A stretch of DNA of 64,000 nt from Riptortus pedestris (GCA_019009955.1 CM032230.1:17725501-17789500), one strand, 5' to 3'; positions 1 to 12,668 are shown, counted from the first letter of the stretch. Program-made: numbers and translations. Notes: generated by a model from the sequence alone, not told the origin.

Positions 1-116
1 ATAGTTAAATAAATTGTACAGTGATAAAAACTCTGAAGCTTGTGTGTGTTTAATTTAGCAATCCAAAAGAACTCTAATAAACAATGTTTATTACTGATTT
101 TGTAATAAGCATAACA
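1..116 (+). mobile_element. 3' end of an LTR (SAP-gag LTR family)
   Basis: Positions 20-116 match, in plus orientation, the 3' part of the LTR at 30742-31502 on the minus strand. The shared order is GTGATAAAAACT, then GCAATCCAAAAGAACTCT, then GTTTATTACTG. The LTR would end in CA near 116. No primer-binding site follows, so this looks like a solo LTR whose 5' part lies left of the window. Confidence 0.6.
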
Positions 117-1306
117 ATAATAACAACAGAGTTATTTCGAAAGTTCAATCAAACATAATAATAACAGAGTTATTTATAATATTCATAATAACACATAACA
201 ATAATAATAAAATATCAAGAATTGGCTATTGAGCTCAAAGAAGTATACAAACAAGTCTGCCACAGTTTCGGCTATTATAGCAAGTTCAAATGGTTATTGG
301 TGCCAAAAACCACAATAGCAGGCACCAAGAATTTAAATCAGCCTCCAGAAATTATAAAAGAAATACAGCAAGGGGTACTTCTTGATACTGCAATAGTTAA
401 AAAAAATTTAAATTCCCCTCAACATACGTCACAATTACAAACTCTATATCGGTTGAATTTTCCTCCGATATGGATTTTATTTCAGTTTTACTGAATACAA
501 ACCTCCTCATAATAATAATAACAGTTATGTTGAATGTTCAGTTAGGCATAAACAGAGTTTTTTCAAACATCCAATCCCCTCCCTCTAAACCTCCCTCTTC
601 ATGGGCAGAGCCACTGCCAAATATAGACTTTAATTTTCCTGGAAATGGTTAAATATCAAGTCTGTTTTATTGCCTTGAGGAAGAAAGAAAATAAATTGCA
701 TAATATAAGCTAAACTGTCTATTTAAAGTAAAATTCCCATGAGTTTAGCAATTAGCTTTAGGAAGTGATCCTATGTTGAGGGATTTGAAGGAAGTACCGA
801 AGACAAAATGTTTAGATAATTCTCCTATTTTCTGACTTGGTCAGATGAAGATGGGACATCTGATTTCCTTTCGGTACACTTGGAGTTGATTAACCTATAT
901 CAATCCTAAATTTAAATACTTATCTAGAATGAGTTCATTGATAATCAGTTAGACCACAAATGCAATATAATTATTAGGATTGGATAAAAACACTAATTTT
1001 TCATTAGTGATGAAAATAATATTGAATTCCTCAAACTGAACTTCCAATTCGGCCTTGGAGGTGATATAAATAATTACTATATGGTTTTAATTAAGCAAAT
1101 AACATAAATACTTTATTCAGACACAAAATTTAATTTACCTAATAAATTATGATGAATTAAGAGAAATGAGATGTTTATTAGGAAACTACATAATGACAAG
1201 TAACATCTGTCAGTACAACAGTAATAATAAATTAAAATAACCATATTTTTCATCACAACTAGTTTGTGAATGAAGCAGTACAAATAGGACAAGTATCCCA
1301 TCTAAC
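117..1306. other. AT-rich stretch, no recognised gene
   Basis: AAC/AAT-rich DNA with a repeated ATAATAACAGAGTTATTT motif near 113-180. An open frame on the plus strand (222-494, 90 codons) matches nothing I recognise. Terminal exons of the minus-strand ZFYVE21-like gene may lie here or to the left; I could not identify them. Confidence 0.4.
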
Positions 1307-2380
1307 AATACGAAATATTGGGGAAAGATCTAAATAAATATGTTCCGATCTGACTGCAGCACTAGGCAGTGGAAGCTGTAAAAGATGATACCACAACCAA
1401 ATCACTAACAAGATTTAGGAAGGGTTCACCAACAATCGACCACTCAAATTTAAATATATATAAATTTATTTATAATTGAGTATCAATTAGTGTATCGACT
1501 TTAAGAGCTGTGAATGTTATTATTAAAAATCCATCGGCATTATCTATTAAAATATAAGAGAACATGGTGAAAACTCCAAATTGGATAAAACATTATTCAC
1601 AGGTAAAAACTAGACACTTAAGTATCCATAAATAATAATCTTAAAGTGCTTTGTGCTAGCATTGTTCAGAATATAATCTATATGGCCATTTGTGATGAGT
1701 TTATGTAATGCAATTTCAGATTCAATACAAATACTAAATCAAAGTGTCAGTGTGAACTTGTCAACATTTCCTATTCAAATATAAAAAGGTAGGAAATACT
1801 GAACATCAACATAGATTTAGCAGGGAACTAAACTTACAATGTACTAACATAAGTGTTGAATATGTTATTAACTACATACCATTTAACAAAAGTTTCAAAT
1901 GCCTCTCGAAGAATGCATTTTCAATCTTTGTTTGGGGCTCGCAGTTTAAACAAATTCGGACTGGATCAACAAAGCACATCCTTTCAAGACTAATCTTAGA
2001 TTTACAGCAGCAACTACAGAATATTTTCCCACATCTTCGACAGTGATGCTAAGCAAATGCAATTTTAACAGTTAAAAAGTGTAGACAAGAACATAAACAT
2101 AAATGAATATTCATGAATCTAACTTTTCTAGTAGTGAATCCAAACTTGGTCTGGCAATTCGTGCAGTGGGAGATCTGTAATAAAAAACATTTTAATTATA
2201 ACAACCTTGGATAGATGCAAAATACTTCATGAGAATGATAATAGAATAAATTAATACATCTTTATCAGGAACCCAATTCGGTTCTTGTATAATAAATGGG
2301 CTTCGGCATTCTTCGTTTGTTGAGACAATCCTCAAACCTGATTTAGATCGAATCAGCTTTTTTGAATTTAAAAGATCCAT
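1307..2380 (-). CDS. ZFYVE21: ZFYVE21-like FYVE zinc-finger protein (5' exons; C-terminus not found)
   Basis: Small FYVE-finger protein; FYVE fingers bind PI3P on endosomes, and vertebrate ZFYVE21 acts at focal adhesions and endosomes (family knowledge). Firm exons: 2380-2258 (41 codons from MDLLNSKKL to WVPDKD), 2174-2124 (CTNCQTKFGFTTRK) and 2048-1880. All have GT-AG borders and continuous phase. The three FYVE signatures are visible: WVPD, RKHHCRRCG and VRICLNC, with eight zinc-ligand cysteine/histidine positions. Two further exons, 1543-1500 and 1375-1307, fit in phase and encode GFLIITF and then HIYLDLSPIFRI, which lines up without gaps with YLFLDGDSHYEI of the human protein. These two are tentative. 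That gives about 152 residues against 234 in human, so about 75 C-terminal residues are missing. The gene is head-to-head with TARBP1, 4.9 kb away across transposons. Confidence 0.8.
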
Positions 2381-2771
2381 TCTCAGAGAAACTCAAACAA
2401 AATTTACAAAGTTAACAACTTTTCACATTTTCAGTCGAGACTTCAATTATTAAAATGAAAATTGGGGACAAGCCTAGAAGCTGTCTCCGGCCCCTCCTCC
2501 AAGAAGAGTCCAAGTTTTTATTGTTTGTATTTATTACACAGAACAAATGTCAAACGTCAAATAAACTTGAATTGTTATCACCAAAGAGGTATATACATGA
2601 AAAGACCGATAACCAACAACTTATTTCGTCATATTATATAACACCTATGAATAAACGCAAAATAATGAACACTGCAATGAATATCATATGCACTAGTAAA
2701 CACCAATGCATCCATTTCAAAATCTCAGTCTTCAGAAAAATATACTCGTATCCCAATTTTATATTATTGTT

Positions 2772-2990
2772 ATTTATTTATTAACGTCCACTTTTTGCAA
2801 CTTAGGCTAATCGGGACGGGTTATCTACAGGTTACCACCCTTTTCTAGCCATGGTGGGATTTTAGGACGTTATTTAATGAATTTCGTCACTAAATAATTT
2901 CCTTTGCCCAAGCAAGAATCGAACTCACCACTCTAGGTTTACTATGTGAGATAAAGGTCAACGCTCGCATGGCTAACCTGAGCCCCAAAT
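2772..2990 (-). mobile_element. tRNA-derived SINE, near full length
   Basis: Minus-strand copy of the window's SINE. Read on the minus strand it starts GGGGCTCAGGTTAGCC, has a tRNA-like box A region and a box B-like GAGTTCGATTCTTGC, then a body ending GCAAAAAGTGGACGTTAATA and an AATAAATA tail. The tRNA-like head implies internal pol III promotion. Confidence 0.75.
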
Positions 2991-3341
2991 TTAATTTTAT
3001 ATTAAAAAGTCCGTCAAGCAAGGGCTGCGGAAACTAAGCAGATTTCCCACGAGATTTAAAAGTTAAACTTCAATGAGAACAATATTTGTTATTTATGCTT
3101 CAAATGATGCGCTTCATAATACAATAACCTATTGTTAATACGACATGAGTATGAGGGAGGTTTACTGAATGCCGAAAACTATAAAATGCAAATATCTCGG
3201 TAAGTAATCAAGATAGTGAAAATACGTACGTAACAACATTTATAGAACATTACATTTGCAATATGATTGTTTCTATGCAAATTTTCGATCCGAGGCATAA
3301 TAACGGAGATATTACAAATTTTCAAAATTCCTCCCCTCTTA

Positions 3342-4030
3342 AGGAGCCCCTAGGCTATCAAGTGGCATGATCAAATGCTTGAGCAAATTGATTGTATCAA
3401 GCGTGATTGATAGTTTAGAAACCCGTTTGACGCTTGAGACAAGCATTGACGGTGATTGATAAAAAGTTTGAATGACTCAAGCGGATGGTCAAGCCGCTTG
3501 ATAGTCTAGGGGAATTTTCATCAAGCATTGCATCAGTCAAGAGGTGGAAGGCATGGCGTCCACTTCGGAATGTGAGGTTCCCGAAAACTCGAAGCGGGAG
3601 TTCATCAGTTTATTGATTGATTTATATCGTGATTGTCCGGAATTGTGGAAAGTGAAGAGTGAAGATTATTTTAATAGAAATAAAAAAAATCGTGGTGGCA
3701 TTGAAAAAGATAAAACCCGATTTCAGTGTGAAACAAAAAATTAATGGTCTCAGAACAAACTTCAACAGGGAGTTCAAGGCCATCGAGGTTAAAAAAATTG
3801 CCTGGGACGTCTACAGACGACATCCCTGAACCTTCGCTTTGGTATTACAATGGCCAGGAAGCTCAAATCTACATTTGACACCATTATACGCTCCACACTC
3901 CTCCGCTTCTCAGCTTCAACTGATGAGAGTTTTGATCAAAAGATTTAGGTGTTGATTGAAGTACCCTTGAAGCGCCCATCAATCGGAGCCTCAAGCATTT
4001 GATCAAGCCGCTTGATAGTCTAGGGCCTAC
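3342..4030. mobile_element. PIF/Harbinger-like DNA transposon, about 690 bp
   Basis: The ends are inverted repeats of about 37 bp with about four mismatches: CCTAGGCTATCAAGTGGC on the left against CCTAGACTATCAAGCGGC read inwards from the right. Both share TGATCAAATGCTTGAG further in. TTAA flanks both ends once each, consistent with a 3-bp TWA target duplication inside TTAA. Removing the element rejoins an uninterrupted family H sequence. It carries only an MADF-type ORF and no transposase. Confidence 0.75.
3544..3880 (+). pseudogene. MADF-domain protein of the Harbinger element, frameshifted
   Basis: The first frame reads EFISLLIDLYRDCPELWKVK and then DYFNRNKKN, the start of an MADF (Myb/SANT-like DNA-binding) domain. 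After a frameshift near 3720 the next frame gives KINGLRTNFNREFKAIE, the typical second half. After another shift near 3810 comes DIPEPSLWYYN, a sequence commonly following MADF domains. PIF/Harbinger elements usually carry such a DNA-binding partner beside the DDE transposase. Two frameshifts make it non-functional. Confidence 0.7.
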
Positions 4031-4089
4031 TTAAACCCCCCTCCCACTTGTCGGAATCCAGGCATTAACGACCGGTCGCAATTTTGGTT

Positions 4090-4310
4090 TAATCATTACC
4101 AAACTCGATATTTAATCGTTATATGTAAACACAAAGCTCAAGTTCGTTAATGGCTGAAATCCGAATAGTGGAAGGGAGGGTTTGGAGTGGAGGAATTTTG
4201 AAAATTCTTAATATCTCCGTTATTATGCGTCGGATTGAAATATTGTGTAGAACCAATCCTATTGCAAACGTAATATTCTATAAATGTGATGAATGAGGTT
4301 GCTGGGCCTT
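4090..4310 (+). mobile_element. Family H internal fragment
   Basis: Begins with the internal block CGGTCGCAATTTTGGTTTAA, then TACCAAACTCGATATTTAAT, and continues through the AATATCTCCGTTATTATGCG block. Orientation is opposite to the adjoining piece, making a head-to-head junction. It ends where the gypsy relic begins. Confidence 0.65.
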
Positions 4311-4339
4311 CTTTTCTAGCGAGTGCCTCACTTTCGAGC

Positions 4340-6250
4340 GAGTCATCACTACATCACCTCCTCCCATGACTCAGTCCCGGAAGTGAACAGGACGACATCC
4401 GTCCCATATGGGTTCGTCGCTCCTCTGTAGAATGCTCTTCCGCGGCAGTCATTAGAAATTGGAAAGTAGGTGAAGTTGTGGCAGGTGGGCTGGAACTGGA
4501 GCCCTTGTCGTCCTGCAGCAGGTTCGCCGGCTTCAGTTGGTTGATTGTCACCGTCCGAGGTCCTCCAGGCAGTTGGATGGGGAATGTCTTGTCGCTTTGG
4601 CTAAGGATTTCATGTGGACCAGTGTAAGGCGGGATCAAATGTCGGTGAATGGTGTCATCCCTGAGAAAGACATGGAAGCAATTCGGCAGATCTCGATGCA
4701 CTGAGGTTTTTTTCAGTCGACTGTCTGTAAGCTACTGGACGTAGCTGCTCCATATGCTCTCTAAGTTAGTGGATAAAAGCCTTGTTGCTTTCAGGGTGCC
4801 TGGACTTTTCCAGAAATTCCCAAGGCAGACCAAGAGGTGGCCCATAAGACATCTCGGCTGCTCTGTTGACGTCGTCGCGGATGGCAGCTCGAAGTCCAAC
4901 CAGCACCAGTGGCAGCCTGAGAGTCCAGTTATTAACACGGAGCAGGCAGTCAAGGCGGTCTTCAAGGTATACAGGAGTGGGTTCCACACACCCGTTGGCT
5001 TGCGGGTGGTATGCGATCTCTCTGGTCAACCGTTATTCGAATCGGAACTCCAAGGCGCGGAATATAAGTGGAAATCAGGGCTCCAACACAGGTTGACCCG
5101 AGGATGCCGGGATGACTCAGCCCGTGAATTCGTTCGAACGTGGCGCGACGATCGCTCTCGGGAAGACATCTCGCACAGAATCAGGCAAGTGAGATTATGG
5201 AGCTCAACCCATTTGAACTGTAGGCTGGAATTCTTGAGACGCTCTGGTATGGTTGAGTCATTGACCTCAGCTTCCACAATTGCTTCGAATCCATCAGGCC
5301 CCTGTATGTCTTCCACTCTGGAAAGCGCATCAGCTACCTCATTTTCTACCCCATTGACGTGGCAAATCTTAGTGGTGATCTGACTAATGTAGTTCAGAAG
5401 TCGAATATGCATTGGGGTGGTGGTTTCTGCCGAAATGTCGTCCCTCAATGTAAGGCCGGAAATGTTTAATGACCCGATGGATTGCAAGTACTTGCCTGTC
5501 GTAAGCGGAGTAGTTGCGTTACGCTGAGGTGAAACTCCACAAGAAGAAGCTCAGAGGTTTCCAGGTATCTGTGTCCCGCTATTGTAGAGCTGCCCCTATA
5601 GCAACACTGGAAGCATCACAGGCCAGCAAAACGCCCGTGTTGGGCTTAGGATGAGCGAGTATAGCCACGTTGCGAATAGCATCTCTGTAACCCTCAAAGG
5701 CCTTGATACTTTCTTCGTTCCAGGTGATCAGAGTTTTGTCCATTTTCGTCGTATCAACATGTATGTGTTTAGGGGGACTTGCAGATTGGCCGCGTGGGCG
5801 ACGCATCGTCGGTAAAAATTGACCACACCAAAGAATCGTACGAGTTCACTGACGAGAGGTGGGCGTGGGAAATTCGTGATGTTTTCGACCTTATCAGGGA
5901 GAAACGTGACACCACGGTGAGTCACCCGATGTACTAGGAATTCGATGTCTTCCATGGCGAATACGCACTTAGCCAGGTTAATGGTGAGCCCATGGTCCTG
6001 TAGCCTCTTGAAAACTTCCTCGAGGTGTGCCTTGTGTTGTTCCCCATCTTCGGAACCGATGCAGACGTCATCCAAGAAAGGAATGAAAAAGTCGAGTCCC
6101 CGTAGGACATTTCTTTAAAGCGCTGGAATGTCTGCGCCGCGTTATGTAAGCACATTTGGAGGAATTCTATCAGGCCAAAAGGAGTAATTACGGCTGTCTT
6201 TTCACAGTCTTCGTCGGCTTTGGGGGTCTGCTAGTAAGCCCTGTTCAAAT
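4340..6250 (-). pseudogene. Ty3/gypsy retrotransposon pol relic
   Basis: Read on the minus strand the order is reverse transcriptase (6240-5810; LNLAKCVFA-type and FFGVVNFYRRC motifs), RNase H (5806-5330; LLACDASSVAIGAAL, and VADALSRVEDI at its end), a remnant of the integrase (AYHPQANG at about 5000, then LPLVLVGLRAA) and the C-terminal tail (HLIPPYTGPHEILS, INQLKPANL at 4700-4500). Frameshifts and stops separate the blocks. Most of the integrase core, including its early acidic residues, is missing. No LTRs were found on either side. It is a dead fragment lying between ZFYVE21 and TARBP1. Confidence 0.85.
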
Positions 6251-6357
6251 CCGAATTATTAAATATCTCAAGCAGAATTTATTAGTTCCACTAGAGTGTC
6301 TCCATTAAATTTTGATGTGTAGGATAGGAATATTGTAATAATAAGTCAACTTTCAAA

Positions 6358-6960
6358 ATAACGTCTGTTACGCCAAGGGTTGCGTAGACTTAAGCAGATT
6401 TCCCACGCACTGGAAAGTAATACAGTACTGATCTCACTATCTATTCTCTATAACTCCCACAGTATGAAGCTTATGAAAACAGAAATCAAAATGTTGGACT
6501 TGAGATGTTAAGTGACTTAGGTACTTGAAAATTTTCCGAGCAGAAGTAGGATTTTACAAAGGCTGGAACCAAAAAAGTACAAATAACTCCGTTAATATTC
6601 AAATCAGAAAAGTTAAATCATATTATTTATTAACTTCCACTTTTTGCTACTCAGGCTAATTGGGACGGGTTATCCTCAGGTTACCACCCTTTTCTAGTCA
6701 GGGTGGGACTACGGATTTTATTTAATGAATTCCGCCACTAAATAAATTCCTTTGCCCAGGCGAGAATCGAACTCACCACACTTGGTATTGGAATCAGAGA
6801 AATATGTATCAACCAATAGTTGTAGAAAATTAAAACATTGGTTTTATAAAACTTTTCAATCCGACTTATAGTAACCGAGATATTTCGAATTTCCTATTCC
6901 CCTTTCCCACAACGGCCACTTTTAGCCAATACCTAATATAATCTTTAGTTTTCCATGAAA
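6358..6960 (-). mobile_element. Family H copy (subfamily B 3' region), split by a SINE
   Basis: Starts with CGTCTGTTACGCCAAGGG, GCGTAGACTTAAGCAGATTTC. The next part (CTGATCTCACTATCTATTC) is shared with 16817-16930 and 23346-23480, defining a subfamily. The SINE at 6625-6786 interrupts it, and it resumes with the ACCGAGATATTTCGAATTT block. Confidence 0.6.
6625..6786 (-). mobile_element. tRNA-derived SINE, 5'-truncated
   Basis: Body and 3' end of the SINE (CACTTTTTGCTACTCAGGC, GGTTACCACCCTTTTCTAG) up to the box B region GAGAATCGAACTCACC. The box A part is missing. It sits inside a family H copy. Confidence 0.7.
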
Positions 6961-7274
6961 CGGTTGAATACCGTGAGTGGTGTTGATCCATGTGTGCATA
7001 AAACAGCTAATTTGGGGGAAATATGTTTCACCCACTGAAACCAAAACCTCTTTCTTAGATTTCATTGGGATAGTAATATAACCTTTGTGGCGGTTTAAGT
7101 AATTTTTGACAAGGTGGAAGATGTGTGAAAATATGTTCTTATTCCTAGTTATATTTTCTGTTGTTTAAAAACCCTACCTTATTATCGCATTTTAGGCAGG
7201 CATATATTCACTTATTTATTGCCTCAGTACTCCAAATTTATTTGTATTTTTAATTTAGTGTTCTATTAAGCACA

Positions 7275-10200
7275 ATGAAGTCTTTTGATACTCTTGTACC
7301 CATGGCAGACATCCTTGACTTACTGCAGAGAATTGTCTGTTCAGAAGAAACTACTATTGCTCAACTTTTAAATAAAGTGGAACTTGACTTGAAAAGTGAT
7401 GGCAAAAACATTGAAAATTTAAAAGCACTAAACTATTTTATGCTTTTTTCATCAAACAATGGACGTTCCTTAAATATACATGAAGATGTTTTGAAATCAT
7501 GCTTACATTTCTTTAGCTTTATCAGTGACAAACAAAAGATGCATTGCACATTACTCGGATCTATAATTGATTCTAGCTTTTCTTGCATTAGTTCTGATAA
7601 AAAGGCTGAACTCTTATTGTATGTGATTGATTTTGTTGTTTCACGTTTGGTAGCATTGGATAAATTTGATGTTTCTTTGGAAAATTCTAATTTAAATCAC
7701 CCATTACTTATTTTAGAAAAATTGTGTAATCATGTAATTTCTTTTGACAACAAGTTTTCAGATTTATTTCCCGAATCTCTAACCTCCCGAGTTATAAATT
7801 TTATGTTTGAACTACCCCTGGAATTATTGAAAACAACTGTAACTACAGCTCTGCCTTCATATACTATGGCTCAGAATTCTAATACGTTTTTAAGATTAAT
7901 GTGGGAAAAAATCGAACAGCAATCTACCATAAATGAGCAGATTGAAAAACACTTGTTTTATTTATGTTTGTTATCAGATAATTACATTGTAATTTCTCCA
8001 AACACATTATGCTTTCCTCTCTATGACAAATCATTATTTTGGGAAATACTGCAAAATGGCTTAATTCATGATAGTTATTTGTGTCGTAAACAATCATTAT
8101 ATTTATTGAAAAGATACATATCTGTCTTTGAGAAATGTGATATCAAATTCGAATCTGAAGTATTCTTTTGGTGCTCACTTAAAAAATCTCAGTTACTTTT
8201 GTTTTGGAGCCAAATATTTGTACTGCTTGAGGTATTAGAAGAAAAGCAAACCCATTTAATTATGCCTGCATTCAAAAATTTTCAAGAAGTTTATTCAATT
8301 TGCGAAATGAATGAAAAGATATGTTATTCATGGTTGTATTGTGTATTTGTACGTATAATTAGTCATCCTTCTAGTACTCTTCTTAAATGGGGTTTGAAGG
8401 AGTTTTGTTTATTGAAGACAAGTTATTTGTTTTCTGATAAAAAATGTAGTGTACTTCTTTCTTCTTTTTTTAAATCTTTGAATAATATGTTTTTGTATAA
8501 TACTAATGATCAATCATCTGGGGAGAACAATTTGGAACAGAATCTAGTTAAGTGGTTTACTTCTATTTCTGAAAATAATTCTCATCCTTTATCTTTAAAA
8601 TCATCTTCCTTTGAAATTGTATTAGAAAATCTGGTCAACAGTTCTTGGAGCCCAATTCCTTTATTTTTCATTATAAATTCTTTGAGCCAAGTCCCACAGT
8701 CAGAGCAGTGGGATGTAACGTGTTACAGCTTTATTCAAAAAATATTATTAGAAACTCTTAAAACTCAAAGTGTTTATATCCGTTCCGCAATTCAGTGCCA
8801 GTTACTTAAATGTGTCTTGCAACTATCTGTAAAGGATATTGATATAAGTGCTATTATTAGTTTATTAGGGCACTTTAATGGGGAAGAATCTCTAAGCAGG
8901 GGATCTGCTATCTGGGACAAATGTACTCTTTGGCTTGGAAAATATGCCCAATCTCACAATTGCTCTGAGCTTATTAGTTTATGCTCAGAAAGAATATTTG
9001 CGGATCAAATTTTTACCGTTTCCGTTCATTCGTATGCTAGAAGTATTGTTTTGTTTCATGATGCCAGTATTTTTGTGAAGAATGAGGGTCTTTCAAATTT
9101 ATTTTCGTCCATTAATGAAGAGGTTGTCGATTGTGAGAAAAGGGTTTATTCGTGCCAAAAGCGACAGGATCACTGTTCAGAGTTTATTAAGTGCATAATA
9201 AACGAATTAAATCATACTCAAAGTGATTTGTTAGATTTTGTAATGCCTTGCATCAATAATTTATTATTATACGTAGGGTTTCAGCTGAAACGAGGGAGAC
9301 TCTGTTCCATCCAGCAAGTTGAGCTATATGATGAAGTGATAGCATCCATATTATCTAATGTATCTTTTGTAATTAAAGCCCAAAAAGAATTCCTAGATCT
9401 CTATAAATTGTCTTTTAACATTCTTCAAACTTCAAATTTAACATTTTTTCAAGAAATCCTATCACTAAGAATAATTCATCATTGTTATAACTGCATTATA
9501 ATAAATCGATTGAGCGAAGATAAATTTGTTCATCCTTTTAATGAAGATATTATTAAATCAATTTTTATTAATAGACTGTTGAATAAGGAGTCGCTCCACG
9601 CTGATTTAGATGGGAGTAGTGAACATAACTTGAAAGGGAAGCTGATGGCTGAAACTATGAAGACATTGTGGTCCATATTTGCCAGTCATTTAAACTTCAA
9701 TCCCCTACTTATTACGGAAATTGTTGATAGGATTTCTATAGGTACGCTCATTGATAGTGCTCTCAGTGCTATCGCTCAAGACGGGAAACAAGCTGTAGTT
9801 CCTATTTTGAAATCATTTGTAATTTTATTCCCTTACAATGAGAATTTGGATCTTGGAATCGAATTGATAGAAAGGTCTTGGGAAGCCTGTTTCGAGCTGA
9901 GGAAGAGTGAGTTGTTCTGGCTGGGAATAAGTGAATGGATTGCTATGGTTTATCAAGAGAAAATCCTCTCATTCAAACAATATCACCAAGTCCTATTTAG
10001 AGTATGTTATCTTCATTTTATTATTGATTTCATTAGTCAGACAACTAACAACTTTTTAAAATTATTTTATTTTTTTTTTTAGTATGCTAAAAATATTATG
10101 AGTCTAGGTGAAGAATTAGTTGGTCTGGTAGATATTTTCATGGACCAGTTGAACACCTTTAATATCTCACCAGAGTTTGCTTTCATCATTCCTGAAGCAC

Positions 10201-12668
10201 TCACTTTTGGAGCCATCAGTAGAAAAGATAAAAGGTAATTATTTTTTTTAGAATCAGTGAATCGTTCCCACATTTTTTTCAAAATCAGCATTAAAATTGT
10301 TCTAGTATTAGGTGAAATTTGCTCATGAAAATATCATAATGTGCCACTACACACAAAAAATTATGAGATATCTGTCAAGCTTTGATTTATATTTTCCCTA
10401 AGAGATAGTCCTTATCTAATTTATTCTGTGTGAAGAAATCTTTCTTGCACAAACTACTAAGTGCTTTGCACTAAAATAGAATTAGAATCAGATAATGAAA
10501 AATATGAGCTCAGTGTTATTTATTGGAGCCCAAATTATTCTGCTATGGTCAATTGTGAGGGGTTATCACCCTTCTCTGGCCAGTGAGGGCCTGTGAATTT
10601 TATTTAGCAAATTCGCCCCTTAAATAAGTCCACCATACACCAATAAGTGTATATAGATAGTGTAGGATGTCATAGATAGTGTAGGACCTCATTTTCATCA
10701 TCTAGATAGACATCAGATGTGTGTTCCAACTAATTGTTTGAAATTTGGGTACTTATCTATTATCAGGGCAGTGTTGGACTAACTAATTTATAATTACATT
10801 TTGTTATTCAAATAAATTCTATAAGTGTTTTTTTAAATATGATTTAGTAATCGTCTTTAAATGGGTAACCTCCTGATAACCGATAAGAACCAAAATTTGA
10901 CATGTGTAAAACCTCAATAATTGATTTCCCTCAAGGGAAATTTGCTGAAATAAAAGGTACTATTTTGAAATTTCAGTCTTCCTTCAAATAAGACCTATGC
11001 ATGTGAGCTAGAATATTCTCTAGTTAAGAGTTAAGTCTAAAATCAATATAATTGGCATGGGATATTTTAGGTTAGAGTTAAAACTTTAGCCTATTTTATG
11101 ATTTGTACGTTTATATGCTTTATTTAGAAATAACTGTTTCAGGATGGAATACGATGTCTGCCAATATATCATGAAGAAAGTGAGGGATGGTACAATGGAT
11201 AGTTTTGGAAATGGGTGAGATATATTTTGTTTTCTCTTAATTCTCTGTGCTTCTATCATTGTTAAGTTAAATAATTTCTCTTTTTGACTGTCACTTAATC
11301 TCCTCCTTACTCTAAAAAGAAAAAAATATTTTTAAGGCAATAAAAAGATCTTCAGATCACACCAACAATCTTTATTATTTTATAGCAAACGTTTTGCCCT
11401 CCTGGGCATTTACTATGCTAAAAATACAGTGTAATTTTAATTAGTAATTATTGTCCATCATCCTTAAGGCGTTAATAAAATTTTCCTAGAAACTAAGAGT
11501 ATCAGCCTGATTCTAAAATTATACTCCTGAATAAAAAAAAACTAAAAACACAGCAGAAGAAAAGAAACTTAAGATTATCATTCTTAACCAATTAACCATT
11601 GTGATAAATTGTCAACAATAGCCAATCTAAAAACAGTTAGGTTCTATAAGCTTAATTATTATAATTTATTAATTAACATCCACTTTTCGCAACAATGGCT
11701 TATTGGGACGAAATATCTACAGATTACCACCTTTTTCTAGGCAAGGTCCTTAACTAAGGGTTTTATTTAATCAGTTTGTCACTAAATAAATTCCTCTTGC
11801 ACATGTGAGAATCAAACTCTCAATTCTAGGTTGATCATGTGAGATTAAGGCCAATGCTTTAACTCGCATGGCTAACCTGAGCGCATAACACTAATTAGAG
11901 CTAAGCTATAATTAGACTGTATTTGTATATATAAATAACAAATACACCAAATTATAGTTTAAAAATTAAATAAAATAAAAAAGTGTTATTCTTTATCAAT
12001 TAAATTTGGAATTAATAAGTTGTTAGTTATTTAAAATTTCACAGCCAAAATTAAAATTACCAATACCATTAAATATATATCGACATGCTTAGCATATAAA
12101 CTATAACATTAATTTTCTGTTAAAAACACATTTACCTTTATCTTACAGATTGACTTTAATTTATTTAGAACCTCAGCTTTATAGGTATTCATACTCATCA
12201 TGTCAGTTTTAAAATTAACTGCAACCTCTAGGTCTCTGGATATGTACGTAGCTCCCAGAATTTTCCTCTTAACAGTCTTTGTTTCCTTTTGAAAAAACTT
12301 TATATAAATCCAAACCAAAATTGTGATCTGCAACATTATAGTGCTGTACTAAAGCCCAACTCATCCAAAGAACTAGAGAATACTGTTAATTGTAAAACAT
12401 ACAAAGATCTGATACAAAGAATTTGAATTTTTTATTGAGCAGGCTCAATTGGTCGCTCTACCGTCAAGCATTTCGGTGGAAATCACTGCAGCTTCATCAA
12501 GCTGTGACTAGAATACAACAGTGGAACAGTATAAACCACACTGCCACGAAACTACCACAGTACTCTGCATATTAAAGAACTTGTTGAGGACAAGACTTTT
12601 TGCAGATTTCCCTTCTTCAAATGCCCATTGATCCTACTCAGGAGTTGACGAAAATTAGATCCGTTCAA

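Larger units (their letters stand above)
3003..4090 (-). mobile_element. Family H (Helentron-like non-autonomous) copy, split by a Harbinger element
   Basis: The minus-strand copy begins at its 3' end with AAAAAGTCCGTCA, a GCAAGGGCTGC hairpin relic and AAGCAGATTTCCCACG. It runs to 3338, is broken by the 3342-4030 insertion, and resumes at 4035 with ACCCCCCTCCCAC and CATTAACGA. At about 4060-4090 it fuses to a plus-oriented piece of the same family. Confidence 0.7.

Noticed and set aside
222..494. 90-codon plus-strand open frame beside the LTR end
   Set aside because: No family recognised and no supporting start context or splice signals. It lies after a solo LTR end without a primer-binding site. 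Probably chance.
2455..2784. 109-codon plus-strand frame
   Set aside because: AT-rich chance frame that runs into a SINE tail; no homology recognised and it lies just upstream of ZFYVE21 on the opposite strand.
4754..5383. 209-codon plus-strand frame
   Set aside because: Antisense shadow of the gypsy pol relic, which has clear domain matches on the minus strand.
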